23,343 bases of DNA, taken from NCBI GenBank assembly GCA_937975235.1, contig CALJUZ010000195.1, positions 1 to 23,343 on the forward strand, read 5' to 3'. Below, one piece after another: positions 8,477 to 14,795 of this stretch. Under the pieces are notes generated by a model, which saw only the letters and a list, made by a program, of their open reading frames with translations, was not told the DNA's origin and ran no database searches. A program made the position numbers and the translations under genes. Position 1 is the first letter of the stretch; every line of letters starts with the position of its first letter. This DNA is from CALJUZ01 sp003387805. GTDB taxonomy: Bacteria; Bacillota; Limnochordia; Limnochordales; ZCTH02-B6.

Positions 8477-8508
8477 GGGAGCCCGGGCGCGGGCGCCCCG
8501 GCGCTCCC
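8477..8508 (-). other. hairpin in the murJ leader
   Basis: The arms GGGAGC (8477-8482) and GCTCCC (8503-8508) pair, and the GC-rich interior can continue the stem with two bulges. It lies in the predicted murJ 5' untranslated region, about 65 bases before the start codon. Structure is clear; function is unknown, and GC-rich background makes such stems common. Confidence 0.3.
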
Positions 8509-8518
8509 GATGGACGAT

Positions 8519-8527
8519 GTTATACCA
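8519..8527 (-). promoter_or_regulatory. putative extended -10 promoter of murJ
   Basis: The minus strand reads TGG-TATAAC, an extended -10 element with one mismatch to TATAAT and no convincing -35 box. Transcription would start near 8512, giving a leader of about 100 bases. It lies 18 bases from the divergent lepA -10. Confidence 0.45.
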
Positions 8528-8541
8528 TAGCCGCCCGCTTT

Positions 8542-8550
8542 TGCTATAAT
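8542..8550 (+). promoter_or_regulatory. extended -10 promoter of lepA, positioned for a leaderless transcript
   Basis: TGC-TATAAT is a perfect extended -10 element. Its last base lies 6 bases before the lepA ATG at 8557, so the usual start point, about 7 bases downstream, coincides with the A of the start codon. No good -35 is present and only GGGG lies between the element and the ATG. Confidence 0.6.
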
Positions 8551-8556
8551 GGGGCC

Positions 8557-10353
8557 ATGCAACAAACACGCATCCGCAATTTCAGCATCATCGCCCACAT
8601 CGACCACGGCAAGTCGACGCTGGCCGATCGCCTTCTGGAACGCACGGGCCGGCTGTCCCAGCGGGAGATGAAGGAGCAGATTCTGGACAGCCTGGAGCTG
8701 GAACGCGAGCGGGGTATCACCATCAAACTTCAGGCCGTGCGGCTGACCTACCGCGCCCGCGACGGCCAGGAGTACATCCTGAATCTCATCGATACGCCCG
8801 GCCACGTCGACTTCTCGTACGAAGTGTCCCGCAGCCTGGCCGCCTGCGAGGGGGCCCTGCTGGTGGTGGACGCGACCCAGGGCGTGGAGGCGCAGACTTT
8901 GGCCAACACGTACCTGGCGCTGGAGCACGACTTGGAAATTATTCCGGTGGTCAACAAGATCGACTTGCCCAACGCGGACCCCGACCGGGTTCTGGCGGAG
9001 ATCGAGGAGACCATCGGGCTCGATCCGGCCACGGCCATTTTGGCCAGCGCCAAGACGGGCGCGGGCGTCGACGACATTCTGGAAGCCATCGTGGAGCGCA
9101 TCCCGCCGCCGAAAGGCGATCCGGAGGCGCCGCTGCGCGCGCTCATTTTCGACTCCCACTTTGACCCGTACCGCGGCGTCGTGGCCTACGTGCGCGTCGT
9201 GGACGGGCAGCTTTCGCCCGGGCAGTCCATCCGCATGATGAGCTCGGGGAAAACGTACGAAGTGACCGAGCTGGGCGTGTTTCTGCCGCAGATGGCGCCG
9301 GTGGACCGGCTGGGTCCGGGCGAGGTGGGGTGCGTGCTGGCGGGCATCAAAAACGTCGGCGACACCCGCATCGGCGACACCATCACCCACGCCGCGCGGC
9401 CGGCCGCGGAGCCGCTGCCCGGGTACCGGCCCATCAAGCCGCTGGTTTTCTGCGGGCTTTATCCGGTGGACGGGGAGGATTTCCCGGCCCTGCGGGACGC
9501 GTTGGAGAAGCTGCAGCTCAACGACGCGGCGCTGCAGTTTGAAGCCGACACGTCCGGCGCGTTGGGTTTCGGCTTTCGCTGCGGCTTCTTGGGCCTTTTG
9601 CACATGGAGATCGTGCAGGAGCGGCTGGAGCGGGAGTTCGGGCTCAATCTCATCACCACCGCGCCCAGCGTGGAGTACCGGGTCGTCTTGACCAACGGCC
9701 AGGTGAAAGAAGTCCACAACCCGGCCCACTTCCCGGCGCCGCAGTCCATCGAGCGGGTGGAAGAGCCCTACGTCCGGGCCACCATCGTGACGCCGTCGGA
9801 GTTCATCGGGCCGCTGATGGAGCTGTGCCAGGACCGGCGCGGGATCTTCATCAACATGGAGTATTTGACGCCCGAGCGGGCGCAGCTGGTGTACGAGATG
9901 CCGCTGAACGAAATTTTGATGGACTTCTACGATCGGCTGAAAACCCGCTCGCGTGGGTACGCGTCGTTGGACTACGAGCCCATCGGCTACCGCGAGGGCA
10001 AGCTGGTCAAGATGGACATTTTGCTGGCCGGCGAGCCGGTGGACGCGCTGTCGGCCATCGTGCACCAGGACAAGGCGTACGCCCGGGGGCGGCAGCTGGC
10101 GGAAAAGCTCAAGGAAGTCATTCCGCGGCAGCTGTTCGAAGTGCCCATCCAGGCCGCCATCGGCAGCAAAATTATCGCGCGGGAGACCGTCAAGGCGCTG
10201 CGCAAGGACGTTCTGGCCAAATGCTACGGCGGCGACGTGACCCGCAAGCGCAAGCTGCTGGAGAAGCAAAAAGAGGGCAAGAAGCGCATGAAACAGCTGG
10301 GGCGGGTGGAGGTGCCGCAGGAGGCGTTCATGGCCGTCCTGCGCATCGATTGA
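8557..10353 (+). CDS. lepA: elongation factor 4 (LepA GTPase)
   Basis: EF4 is a ribosome-associated translational GTPase implicated in initiation, ribosome assembly and back-translocation. The 598-residue length is typical. It starts MQQTRIRNFSIIAHIDHGKST with the P-loop at residues 13-21, followed by RGITIK (switch I), DTPGHVDF (G3) and NKID (G4). The C terminus carries the LepA-specific basic segment CYGGDVTRKRKLLEKQKEGKK and ends EVPQEAFMAVLRID. The ATG at 8557 gives the canonical family N terminus, although the frame is open further upstream and no Shine-Dalgarno sequence is visible. The promoter placement suggests an mRNA that begins at this ATG. hemW follows with overlapping codons, so the two form an operon. 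Confidence 0.97.
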   Translation: MQQTRIRNFSIIAHIDHGKSTLADRLLERTGRLSQREMKEQILDSLELERERGITIKLQAVRLTYRARDGQEYILNLIDTPGHVDFSYEVSRSLAACEGALLVVDATQGVEAQTLANTYLALEHDLEIIPVVNKIDLPNADPDRVLAEIEETIGLDPATAILASAKTGAGVDDILEAIVERIPPPKGDPEAPLRALIFDSHFDPYRGVVAYVRVVDGQLSPGQSIRMMSSGKTYEVTELGVFLPQMAPVDRLGPGEVGCVLAGIKNVGDTRIGDTITHAARPAAEPLPGYRPIKPLVFCGLYPVDGEDFPALRDALEKLQLNDAALQFEADTSGALGFGFRCGFLGLLHMEIVQERLEREFGLNLITTAPSVEYRVVLTNGQVKEVHNPAHFPAPQSIERVEEPYVRATIVTPSEFIGPLMELCQDRRGIFINMEYLTPERAQLVYEMPLNEILMDFYDRLKTRSRGYASLDYEPIGYREGKLVKMDILLAGEPVDALSAIVHQDKAYARGRQLAEKLKEVIPRQLFEVPIQAAIGSKIIARETVKALRKDVLAKCYGGDVTRKRKLLEKQKEGKKRMKQLGRVEVPQEAFMAVLRID

Positions 10354-11588
10354 CGGCGCCGGCGACGGGGCGGCGGGCGGAGGGCGAGCGGCCGCCCCGG
10401 GGGCTGTACGTCCACGTGCCTTTTTGCGAGAAGATCTGCCACTACTGCGACTTCAACAAGTACCTGCTCCGGGACGGCGGCGTGGACGAGTATTTGGAAG
10501 CCCTGGAGCGGGAGGTGGCGCTGTACGGAGCGCAGCTGTTCCCGGCGGCCGGCGGCCCGTCCGCGCCCGGCCCGGACCGCCTCGGTCGGAGCGCCGCCCC
10601 GGAGCCCGGCCCGTTCGACACGGTGTACGTCGGGGGCGGCACGCCCACCTCCCTGAGCGCGGCCCAGCTGGAGCGGCTGCTGAGTGCTGTCATGGGAGGT
10701 TTTCCCGTGGCGGCCGGGGCCGAGGTGACGGTGGAGGCCAACCCGGGGACCTTAAGCCCCCGCAAGCTGGCCGCGCTGAAGCGGGGCGGGGTCAACCGGA
10801 TCAGCCTGGGCGTGCAGAGCGCCAATGACGAGCTGCTGCGCGCGCTGGGCCGCATCCACACGGCGCGGCAAGCCCGGGAAAGCTTCGAGCGGGCCCGGGA
10901 GTGGTTCGACAACGTCAGCGTCGACCTCATTTACGCGCTGCCGGGACAGGATGAGGACGACTGGCGGCGGACGCTGGAGGAAGTCGTCCGCTGGCGCCCG
11001 GACCATATTTCCTGCTACGGTCTCATCATCGAAGACGGCACGCTGTTCGGCGAGCTCATGCGGCAGGGCCGGCTCGACTTGCCCGGCGACGAGCGGGAGC
11101 TGGCCATGTACCGCCTGGCCATGGATTTTCTGGCCGGGCACGGCTACGAGCACTACGAGATCGCGAACTGGGCGCTTCCCGGGCGGCAGTCCCGCCACAA
11201 CCGCATTTACTGGAAAAACGGGGAGTGGCTGGGGCTGGGCCCCGGCGCGCACTCGCAGTGGCAAGGCCGCCGCTTCGCCAACGTGCGGCTGCCCGCGGAC
11301 TACGCGCGCCTCGTCGCCCAAGGGAAGCCGCCCGTCCAGTGGTCCGAAGCCGTCAGCGAACGGACCGCGATGGAAGATACCGTCATTTTGGGCTTGCGGC
11401 TGCGGGAAGGCGTCGACGCCGACCAGTTCGCCCGGCGGTTCGGCGTCGCTCTCGCGGATGTGTTCGGCGCGGAGATTCGGCGCGTCGTCGAGCGGGGGCT
11501 GGCCGTTTGGGACGGCCGGCGCCTGCGCCTCACCGAACGGGGACTGTATTTGTCCAACCAGGCCTTTCAGGAATTCATCAGCCTCTGA
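10350..11588 (+). CDS. hemW: HemW radical SAM heme chaperone / HemN-like protein
   Basis: HemW proteins are radical-SAM relatives of oxygen-independent coproporphyrinogen oxidase and act, where tested, as heme chaperones. Key features are LYVHVPFC with the CxxxCxxC iron-sulfur motif at Cys26, Cys30 and Cys33, then VYVGGGTPT, VEANPG, RISLGVQS, DLIYALPGQ and SCYGLIIEDGT. The Cys after the CxxxCxxC motif is replaced by Asp-Phe as in HemW rather than the CxxxCxxCxC seen in true HemN. The only sensible start is TTG at 10350, which overlaps the lepA stop in TTGA; no ribosome site lies at the right distance, so translation is probably coupled to lepA. A Pro/Gly/Arg-rich insertion (about residues 66-88) precedes FDTVYVGGG. 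It stops 22 bases before the convergent pyrD. Confidence 0.9.
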   Translation: MTAPATGRRAEGERPPRGLYVHVPFCEKICHYCDFNKYLLRDGGVDEYLEALEREVALYGAQLFPAAGGPSAPGPDRLGRSAAPEPGPFDTVYVGGGTPTSLSAAQLERLLSAVMGGFPVAAGAEVTVEANPGTLSPRKLAALKRGGVNRISLGVQSANDELLRALGRIHTARQARESFERAREWFDNVSVDLIYALPGQDEDDWRRTLEEVVRWRPDHISCYGLIIEDGTLFGELMRQGRLDLPGDERELAMYRLAMDFLAGHGYEHYEIANWALPGRQSRHNRIYWKNGEWLGLGPGAHSQWQGRRFANVRLPADYARLVAQGKPPVQWSEAVSERTAMEDTVILGLRLREGVDADQFARRFGVALADVFGAEIRRVVERGLAVWDGRRLRLTERGLYLSNQAFQEFISL

Positions 11589-11610
11589 CCCGCTCCGGGC
11601 GCGGAAGCGC

Positions 11611-12717
11611 TCATACCAAAGGCTTGATCTGCTCGGCTTCTACGCCCACGGCGTCCCCTATGCCCGGCAGCCCGTCGCGGGCCAGCAGCTGCTGCAGCCC
11701 TTCCTGCAGCGTGCGCACGAAGCCGGGCCCTCCGTAGACGAAACCGGTGAGCACCTGAACCAGGCGGGCGCCCGCTTTGATCTTTGCGTACGCGTCCGCC
11801 GCGGACATGACGCCGCCGACGCCGATGACGGGCAGCCGGCCGCCGACGCGACGATAGATGGCGGCCACCGTCCGGGTGGACGCGTCAAACAGCGGCGCGC
11901 CGCTGAGTCCCCCGGGCAACGCCGCCTCGGGGCCCCGCAGACCCGGCCGCGCCACGGTGGTGTTGGTGGCCACGATGCCGCCGGCGCCCCGGCGCAGGCA
12001 GACGTCGACCACCGCGTCCAGCTCGCCGGGCGACATGTCGGGGGCCACCTTGACCAGCACGGGCTTCGTCTCGCCGTGGGCCGCGGCCAGCCGGTCCCGT
12101 TCCGCCGTAATCCCGGACAGCAGCCGGTCCAGCGACCGCTCCCGCTGCAGGTCCCGCAGGCCCGGCGTGTTGGGGGAGCTGACGTTGACGACGAAGTAGT
12201 CCGCCAGCGGGTACAGCGTCCGCAGGCAGTGCAAATAGTCGCTCAGGGCCTCCTCGGCGGGGGTGTCCCGGTTTTTCCCGATGTTCACCCCGATGGGAAC
12301 GTCCGTCCGGCGCCGCGCCTGCCGGAGGCTTTCGGCCAGCGCGGCCGCGCCGTCGTTGTTGAAGCCCATTCGGTTGATCAAGGCCCGGCGGTCCGGCAGG
12401 CGCCACAGGCGGGGCTTGGGATGGCCGGGCTGCGGGCGGGGCGTCACGGTGCCCACTTCGATGAAGCCGAAACCCAGCGCGGCCAGGGCGGGAACGGCCC
12501 GGCCGTTCTTGTCCAGTCCCGCGGCCAGGCCGACGCAGGCGGGAAACCGGACGCCGAAGGCTTCGGCCGCCAGCTCCGGCGGGTGCAGGACGTACCGCCG
12601 CCGCAGGGCCGCCAACAGGCCGGGGAAGCGGCCGGCCGCGCGCAAAAGCGCCATGGTCATGTCGTGGGCCCGCTCCGCGTCCGTTTGCCAAAGCAGAGGG
12701 CGGAGAAGTTTGTACAT
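11611..12717 (-). CDS. pyrD: dihydroorotate dehydrogenase (quinone), class 2
   Basis: This flavoenzyme oxidises dihydroorotate to orotate in pyrimidine synthesis and passes electrons to membrane quinones. The 368-residue product has the class 2 N-terminal amphipathic helix (YKLLRPLLWQTDAERAH), then GLAAGLDKNG, FGFIEVGTVTPRPQPG, NRMGFNNDG, and NVSSPNTPGLR with the catalytic-loop serine. GGVMSAADAYAKIKAGA and GFVYGGP form the phosphate-binding end of the barrel. The ATG at 12715-12717 has GGAG 8 bases upstream; an in-frame TTG two codons earlier is less likely. No other pyr genes are nearby. It sits inverted between hemW and hrcA, an insertion relative to Bacillus. Bacillus itself uses the class 1B PyrD/PyrK enzyme instead. 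Confidence 0.95.
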   Translation of the reverse strand: MYKLLRPLLWQTDAERAHDMTMALLRAAGRFPGLLAALRRRYVLHPPELAAEAFGVRFPACVGLAAGLDKNGRAVPALAALGFGFIEVGTVTPRPQPGHPKPRLWRLPDRRALINRMGFNNDGAAALAESLRQARRRTDVPIGVNIGKNRDTPAEEALSDYLHCLRTLYPLADYFVVNVSSPNTPGLRDLQRERSLDRLLSGITAERDRLAAAHGETKPVLVKVAPDMSPGELDAVVDVCLRRGAGGIVATNTTVARPGLRGPEAALPGGLSGAPLFDASTRTVAAIYRRVGGRLPVIGVGGVMSAADAYAKIKAGARLVQVLTGFVYGGPGFVRTLQEGLQQLLARDGLPGIGDAVGVEAEQIKPLV

Positions 12718-12783
12718 CGTCAACGCTCCGGCGGTGGATATTGGCGAGAGCTGCCGCGCCGCCGCGCGGCGCCCGCTGCGTTC

Positions 12784-12812
12784 ACCCTACCCGCGCGGGC
12801 CCGGCGTGTCAA
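12784..12812 (-). promoter_or_regulatory. sigma-A-type promoter of pyrD
   Basis: On the minus strand a perfect TTGACA (12807-12812) is followed after 17 bases by TAGGGT (12784-12789), which matches the -10 consensus at its three most conserved positions. Transcription would start near 12777, about 60 bases before the ATG. Confidence 0.5.
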
Positions 12813-12878
12813 TCCCGTCGGCGATTCCTCCCGGCGGGGCCGCCCCTGCGCGAGCGCCGGGCGAGGGTGACGGCAGCG

Positions 12879-12908
12879 TTGACAACGCTTCCTAGCTGGT
12901 GTTATGTT
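12879..12908 (+). promoter_or_regulatory. sigma-A-type promoter of the hrcA heat-shock operon
   Basis: TTGACA (12879-12884) is followed after 18 bases by TATGTT (12903-12908). The predicted start is near 12915, just ahead of the CIRCE operator. The -35 box lies inside a small inverted repeat, GCGTT-GAC-AACGC (12877-12889). Confidence 0.65.
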
Positions 12909-12922
12909 TGGGGAGGAGGGAT

Positions 12923-12949
12923 TTAGCACTCGGGTGCGTAGAGTGCTAA
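12923..12949 (+). promoter_or_regulatory. CIRCE operator (HrcA binding site)
   Basis: TTAGCACTC, a 9-base spacer, then GAGTGCTAA: a perfect CIRCE element in the hrcA leader, 20 bases before the GTG. HrcA binding here represses the operon at normal temperature, and the feedback runs through the chaperones. The identity is unambiguous from sequence. Confidence 0.97.
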
Positions 12950-12968
12950 GGAAGGGGGTGGCGTCCCC

Positions 12969-14006
12969 GTGGTGCTGGACGAACGCAAGCGACGGGTGCT
13001 GCAAGCCCTGACCGACGATTACATCGAGACCGCGGAGCCCGTCGGCTCGCGCAATCTCGTGCGCAAGCACAATTTGGGCGTCAGCCCGGCCACGGTGCGC
13101 AACGAGATGGCGGACCTGGAAGAGGCGGGCTACCTGCACCAGCCCCATACGTCCGCGGGCCGCATTCCGTCGGACAAAGGCTACCGCTACTACGTCGACG
13201 AGCTGATGACCCGGTGGGAGCCGGGGCCCGGCGAACACGGCGCCCTGGTCCGGCGGGCGCGGGCGGTCCGCGTCATCACCGAGGAGGTCATCCACGAGGC
13301 GGCGCGCCTTCTCGCTCAGGCCACCAACTACGCCTCCCTGGTGGCGGCGCCCCGCGTGGAGGCCAGCTATTTCCGGCACATCGAGCTGGTGCCTCTGGAC
13401 GAGACTCACGTCCTGGCCGTCATCGTCTCGGATCCCGGCTTCGTGCAGCACCGGGTCGTGGAGGTTCGCCGGGGCGTCACGCCCGAAGCGTGCACCCGCA
13501 TGGCCGAAGAGCTGAACCGCCTGCTGTTCGGCGTGCGTTTCGGCGACATCGCCCGGGATGCGCTGGGCGCCATCAAAGAGAGCGTCCGCTCGGCGGACCT
13601 CTACGATGCGGTGGCGGAGCTGTTGACCGACGGCATCGCGCACCAAAGCTCGGAGCGGGTTTACCTGGAGGGCACGCTCAACATCCTCAGCCAGCCCGAA
13701 TTCCGGGACATCGAGCGGGCCAAGTCGCTGCTGGCCATGCTGGAGGCGCGCGACGTGCTGTACCAGGTGCTTTCTCTGGGCGCGCGCTCTTCGTCCGCGA
13801 CGGTCATCATCGGCCAGGAAAACCCGGTGCCGGAGCTGCGGGACTGCAGCGTCGTCGTGTCGGCGTACACGCTGAACGGCGAGGTCATCGGCGCCATCGG
13901 CGTGCTGGGCCCGACGCGGATGGAGTACTCGAAAGCCGTCGGCATGGTGGAGTACGTGGCGGACCACTTGAGCGACACGCTGCTGGGCCTGGTGCGGGGC
14001 GGCTGA
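12969..14006 (+). CDS. hrcA: heat-inducible transcription repressor HrcA
   Basis: HrcA is the dimeric repressor that binds CIRCE and shuts off chaperone genes when not needed. The 345-residue product has the N-terminal winged helix with IETAEPVGSRNLV, GVSPATVRNEMADLEEAGYLHQPHTSAGR and IPSDKGYRYYVD, the family signature, followed by a GAF-like central domain and the C-terminal segment IGVLGPTRMEYSKAVGMVEYVADHLSDTL. The GTG at 12969 follows GGAAGGGGGTGG at a good distance; a second GTG is the next codon and could serve instead. Its own promoter and CIRCE lie directly upstream, indicating autorepression. It heads hrcA-grpE-dnaK-dnaJ-prmA-rsmE. Confidence 0.97.
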   Translation: MVLDERKRRVLQALTDDYIETAEPVGSRNLVRKHNLGVSPATVRNEMADLEEAGYLHQPHTSAGRIPSDKGYRYYVDELMTRWEPGPGEHGALVRRARAVRVITEEVIHEAARLLAQATNYASLVAAPRVEASYFRHIELVPLDETHVLAVIVSDPGFVQHRVVEVRRGVTPEACTRMAEELNRLLFGVRFGDIARDALGAIKESVRSADLYDAVAELLTDGIAHQSSERVYLEGTLNILSQPEFRDIERAKSLLAMLEARDVLYQVLSLGARSSSATVIIGQENPVPELRDCSVVVSAYTLNGEVIGAIGVLGPTRMEYSKAVGMVEYVADHLSDTLLGLVRGG

Positions 14007-14021
14007 CGGCCGTCCCCGCCG

Positions 14022-14050
14022 GCCCCGGCCGCGAGGCCGCGGGCCGGGGC
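14022..14050 (+). terminator. GC-rich hairpin between hrcA and grpE
   Basis: GCCCCGGCC (14022-14030) and GGCCGGGGC (14042-14050) form a 9-bp stem around an 11-base loop, 15 bases after the hrcA stop and just before the grpE promoter. There is no T-run. It could weaken read-through or mark an RNA processing point rather than being a full terminator. Confidence 0.4.
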
Positions 14051-14054
14051 GTCG

Positions 14055-14083
14055 TGGACTTCCCCAAACCTGTCCATTATAAT
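14055..14083 (+). promoter_or_regulatory. internal sigma-A-type promoter upstream of grpE (no CIRCE)
   Basis: TGGACT (14055-14060) is followed after 17 bases by a perfect TATAAT (14078-14083). The predicted start is near 14090, about 58 bases before the grpE GTG. No CIRCE sequence is present, so grpE-dnaK-dnaJ may have HrcA-independent transcription. Confidence 0.6.
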
Positions 14084-14118
14084 GAGTTGGCACCCTTGCT
14101 GCGCTCACGCGACGAGGG

Positions 14119-14137
14119 ACTTTTGTTGTTCAAAGGT
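14119..14137 (+). promoter_or_regulatory. candidate fourU-type RNA thermometer over the grpE ribosome binding site
   Basis: In RNA, ACUUUUG (14119-14125) pairs with CAAAGGU (14131-14137) around a UUGUU loop: seven pairs, one of them G-U. Four consecutive U (14121-14124) face AAAG of the Shine-Dalgarno sequence AAAGGUG (14132-14138). The stem is weak and mostly A-U in a GC-rich genome, as expected for a heat-melting element. Inferred from sequence only. Confidence 0.5.
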
Positions 14138-14147
14138 GTTGATAAAC

Positions 14148-14765
14148 GTGTCAAAACTGCACGCCCATCAATCGCCGCCGGCGGATGACCAGGCTCGGGA
14201 CGCCGGCGTTCCGGAGGAGGAGCGTCCGGCCGAGGCGGAAGCGGAAGCGCCGGCGGAGGCGCCCCGGGGCGAGCCCGACGGGAACGACGCGGAGGACGAG
14301 GCCGCTCTGAAGCAGCGCATCGAGGAGCTGGAGGCGCTGAACCGCGAGCTGTCCGACCGCTACGTGCGCCTGCTGGCCGATTTTGACAACTTCCGCCGCC
14401 GCACCCGCCAAAACGAGGAGGCGGTGCGGGCCACGGCGGCCGAAGCGCTGATCGTGGATCTCCTGCCGGTGCTGGACCATCTTCAAATGGCTTTGGCCGC
14501 CGCGGGCGACGCGCTGGAGGGGCCCTTCGGCCAAGGCGTCAAACTCATCCACCAACAGCTGCACGACGTGCTGGCCCGCCACGGCCTGCAGGCCGTCGAG
14601 GCGCAGGGGCGTCCGTTTGACCCGAATACCATGGAAGCCGTGGCCCGGGCCGAACCCGACGAAAACACGCCCGACGGCTTCGTCGTCGAAGAATATCGCC
14701 GGGGATATCAGCTTCACGGCAAGCTGCTGCGCGCCAGCCAGGTGAAGGTCGCGCAAGCTGAATGA
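14148..14765 (+). CDS. grpE: nucleotide exchange factor GrpE
   Basis: GrpE releases ADP from DnaK and so resets the chaperone cycle. The 205-residue product has a long acidic Ala/Glu/Pro-rich N-terminal tail (to about residue 45), a coiled-coil helix (EEDEAALKQRIEELEALNRE region), the core ADFDNFRRRTRQNEEAVR and LLPVLDHLQMAL, and the C-terminal beta domain with GLQAVEAQGRPFDPNTMEAV and GYQLHGKLLRASQVKVA. The frame opens at an ATG at 14082, but that codon lies inside the TATAAT box. The GTG at 14148 is preferred because AAAGGTG lies 9 bases upstream; GTG 14136 has no ribosome site. The ribosome site is within a predicted hairpin. dnaK follows after 30 bases. Confidence 0.95.
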   Translation: MSKLHAHQSPPADDQARDAGVPEEERPAEAEAEAPAEAPRGEPDGNDAEDEAALKQRIEELEALNRELSDRYVRLLADFDNFRRRTRQNEEAVRATAAEALIVDLLPVLDHLQMALAAAGDALEGPFGQGVKLIHQQLHDVLARHGLQAVEAQGRPFDPNTMEAVARAEPDENTPDGFVVEEYRRGYQLHGKLLRASQVKVAQAE

Positions 14766-14795
14766 CACGGTGGCACCCTTGAAAGGAGAACGACG

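Noticed and set aside
6829..10269. A single 1146-codon open frame on the minus strand.
   Set aside because: Only its 3' part (6829-8412) encodes MurJ; the rest is antisense to lepA and stays open because of high GC.
11589..11610. A possible terminator stem between hemW and pyrD.
   Set aside because: The pairing around CGCTCCG/CGGAAGCG is imperfect and short, so it does not justify a feature.
14082..14147. An upstream ATG for grpE that would add 22 residues.
   Set aside because: This ATG overlaps the TATAAT box and the extra residues (Cys-rich) do not fit GrpE; the GTG at 14148 has the ribosome site.
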